NCBI GenBank assembly: GCA_032718475.1
Contig: JAUCBJ010005678.1
Location: 1-20,779 of the forward strand
Reading direction: 5' to 3'
Source: Nemertoderma westbladi
Lineage: Eukaryota; Xenacoelomorpha; Nemertodermatida; Nemertodermatidae
Length of the DNA stretch: 20,779 bases
Shown here: positions 19,331 to 20,779 of the stretch, piece by piece
Layout of the letters: every line of letters starts with the position of its first letter
How positions within the stretch are numbered: position 1 is the stretch's first letter
Program-made: the position numbers and the translations under genes
The notes under the pieces: model-generated
Told to the model about the DNA's origin: nothing
Seen by the model: only the letters and a program-made list of their open reading frames with translations
Databases searched by the model: none

Positions 19331-20779
19331 GTACTTGCACAGTTCATCCGATGACATTGGGAAACACAATAACGAAATACATCCCATTATTACAAACCTC
19401 TCCAAAACACAGCTAGACTGACTACACCTTTTTATTAATTATTATGTTCTTAAATATTTTTTTATTATAAGCGGGGATGATGTTTTATAACATTTCTAAA
19501 CATCAAAATCCGAAAAAGGTAGTTGGTAAATATAGTTGGGGGGAGGAGAGGGGGTGTGGTGTGCACCTGTACAAGTACAAAGCAAGGTAATACTTTAATG
19601 AAAACTATTATTTAATAATAAATAAAAAAAATACCTTCTGGTGTTTGATGCAGTGGTTCCTTGCACAACATTCGAATATATTTCTTTGGGCTTTTACGTG
19701 ATCAAACATCTGGTGGTGGTTTACTTGGTTGGCAACTTATTTGGTGAAAACAATAACACTTATTGTCCCCTTGGGGCAAGTACAGTAAAACGCTACGTTT
19801 GAATAAAATGTTATTTACATCAGGTCAATTAACAAAATGACAAGAATACTGAAAGGCCTTTTCCTTGAGTTCCGTTAATGGAATTGAAAATACTGTAGTT
19901 TAGTGAGGTTATTGTAGGGGGAGGCCTACTACTGTCAGTCAGTAAGTAATACAAGGAAGACACGGCAATGATTTATTTGGGTGGACCACAAACAAACGTC
20001 CAGGATATTCTATGTATGAAGGAATGTACGTACATAGAGATAGTTCTGCCATCTATCAATTAATTTAAAATACCCCGCATCCAATCCCGAGATGAGAGTC
20101 AAATCCCTTACGATTCCATGTTATTATTGAATGACATTTTGTTTTAAATTAATAACATTTTTGTTGAATCGAATTATTCATTATATTATTGTTATTTATT
20201 ATTATATTTTGGGCCTGTTCATTGTTCCTGACTACCCAGAGATTTACTAATCAATGAATCGCTTAACGTAAGTATTCTGTGGGCCAATTGCTGGTTCGCC
20301 GACACATTTGGTGTAAATAAAGTTTGTTACTAATCATTAATCAATTATTGGTCTTGATATAATTAAATATTTAGTGCCTATTTTGACGCATCTAAAAGTG
20401 CAGCCATAAATGCCGGGACACAATATAACTAATATATCCATATAAACTATAAAATATTGTTCAAAATGAATGGTAATTAAGCAATGATCAAATTGCGCTG
20501 GCCTGAAAAAATACAAATAATTTATCCGAAAAGCAATTCGGGAAATTTATAAAATATGCATTACGCACAATGTGACCCAGCTAATCCTAACCAAAATCTT
20601 GTATCTTTCAAGCTTCCATTGCTACTTAAGATGCAAATACGATTACTTTTCAATGCAAATTATGCCGTTATCTAATCTGGAAATCACAACGTGTAGGTGA
20701 GAGACACTGTTAGGCAAGTGTGTAACCAAAGAATTCAGAACTCTGAAACCCTGTCTGTCTTTTTAAACCCTTTTTTTGA
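19331..20779. other. Intergenic sequence to the window end
   Basis: No gene recognised. AT-rich, with a G-rich patch near 19538-19560 and scattered short runs. The final bases run into T7. Confidence 0.45.

Overview
This is animal (invertebrate-looking) nuclear DNA. Between the coding blocks it is AT-rich, dense in stop codons and full of dispersed repeats. The one clear gene has a spliceosomal GT/AG intron. There is no sign of operons or ribosome binding sites. I cannot name the species. The reverse-transcriptase fragments, a tRNA-derived SINE and many small inverted-repeat elements suit an arthropod, mollusc or other invertebrate.

The core of the window (5.4-8.9 kb, minus strand) is an apparently complete two-exon gene for a polypeptide N-acetylgalactosaminyltransferase (ppGalNAc-T, GT27 family, closest in my reading to vertebrate GALNT1/GALNT13). 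Exon 1 (8810-7629) and exon 2 (6531-5656) join in phase 0 to give 685 residues: type II membrane anchor, long divergent stem, GT-A catalytic half with the DXH motif, Gal/GalNAc-T motif, and a three-repeat ricin-type lectin tail. A minus-strand poly(A) signal lies at 5441-5436.

About 2.5 kb downstream, in the same orientation, is a broken tandem copy (3091-1467). It keeps the anchor and stem as an open 221-codon frame. It lacks the DXH-bearing half of exon 1, has a 64-nt deletion removing the heart of the Gal/GalNAc-T motif and a further 1-nt frameshift, and stops in the first part of the lectin domain. Identity between the copies is patchy: 116/118 bases match in one block beside strongly diverged stem sequence, which suggests gene conversion.

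The rest is repeats. A 907-bp TTAA-flanked inverted-repeat element (3359-4265) lies between the two GALNT copies, with a partial relative at 13.06-13.52 kb. A family with an internal poly-C tract occurs at 4.5, 9.75, 15.05 and 15.48 kb. Two long hairpin elements of one family lie at 10.65-11.13 and 11.61-12.75 kb. An AT-rich tandem array is at 15.28-15.45 kb. A cluster of GGCGGCA...TGCCGCC hairpins with a tRNA-derived SINE inside it is at 16.3-17.04 kb. A 10-bp minisatellite of about 48 units is at 17.27-17.76 kb. A 45-bp perfect inverted repeat is set in diverged direct repeats at 17.83-18.61 kb, and the interval between its arms holds a hammerhead-ribozyme-like core. Non-LTR retrotransposon remnants lie at 9.1-9.4 and 19.04-19.33 kb. 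The first 175 bases may hold the last coding piece of an upstream plus-strand gene.
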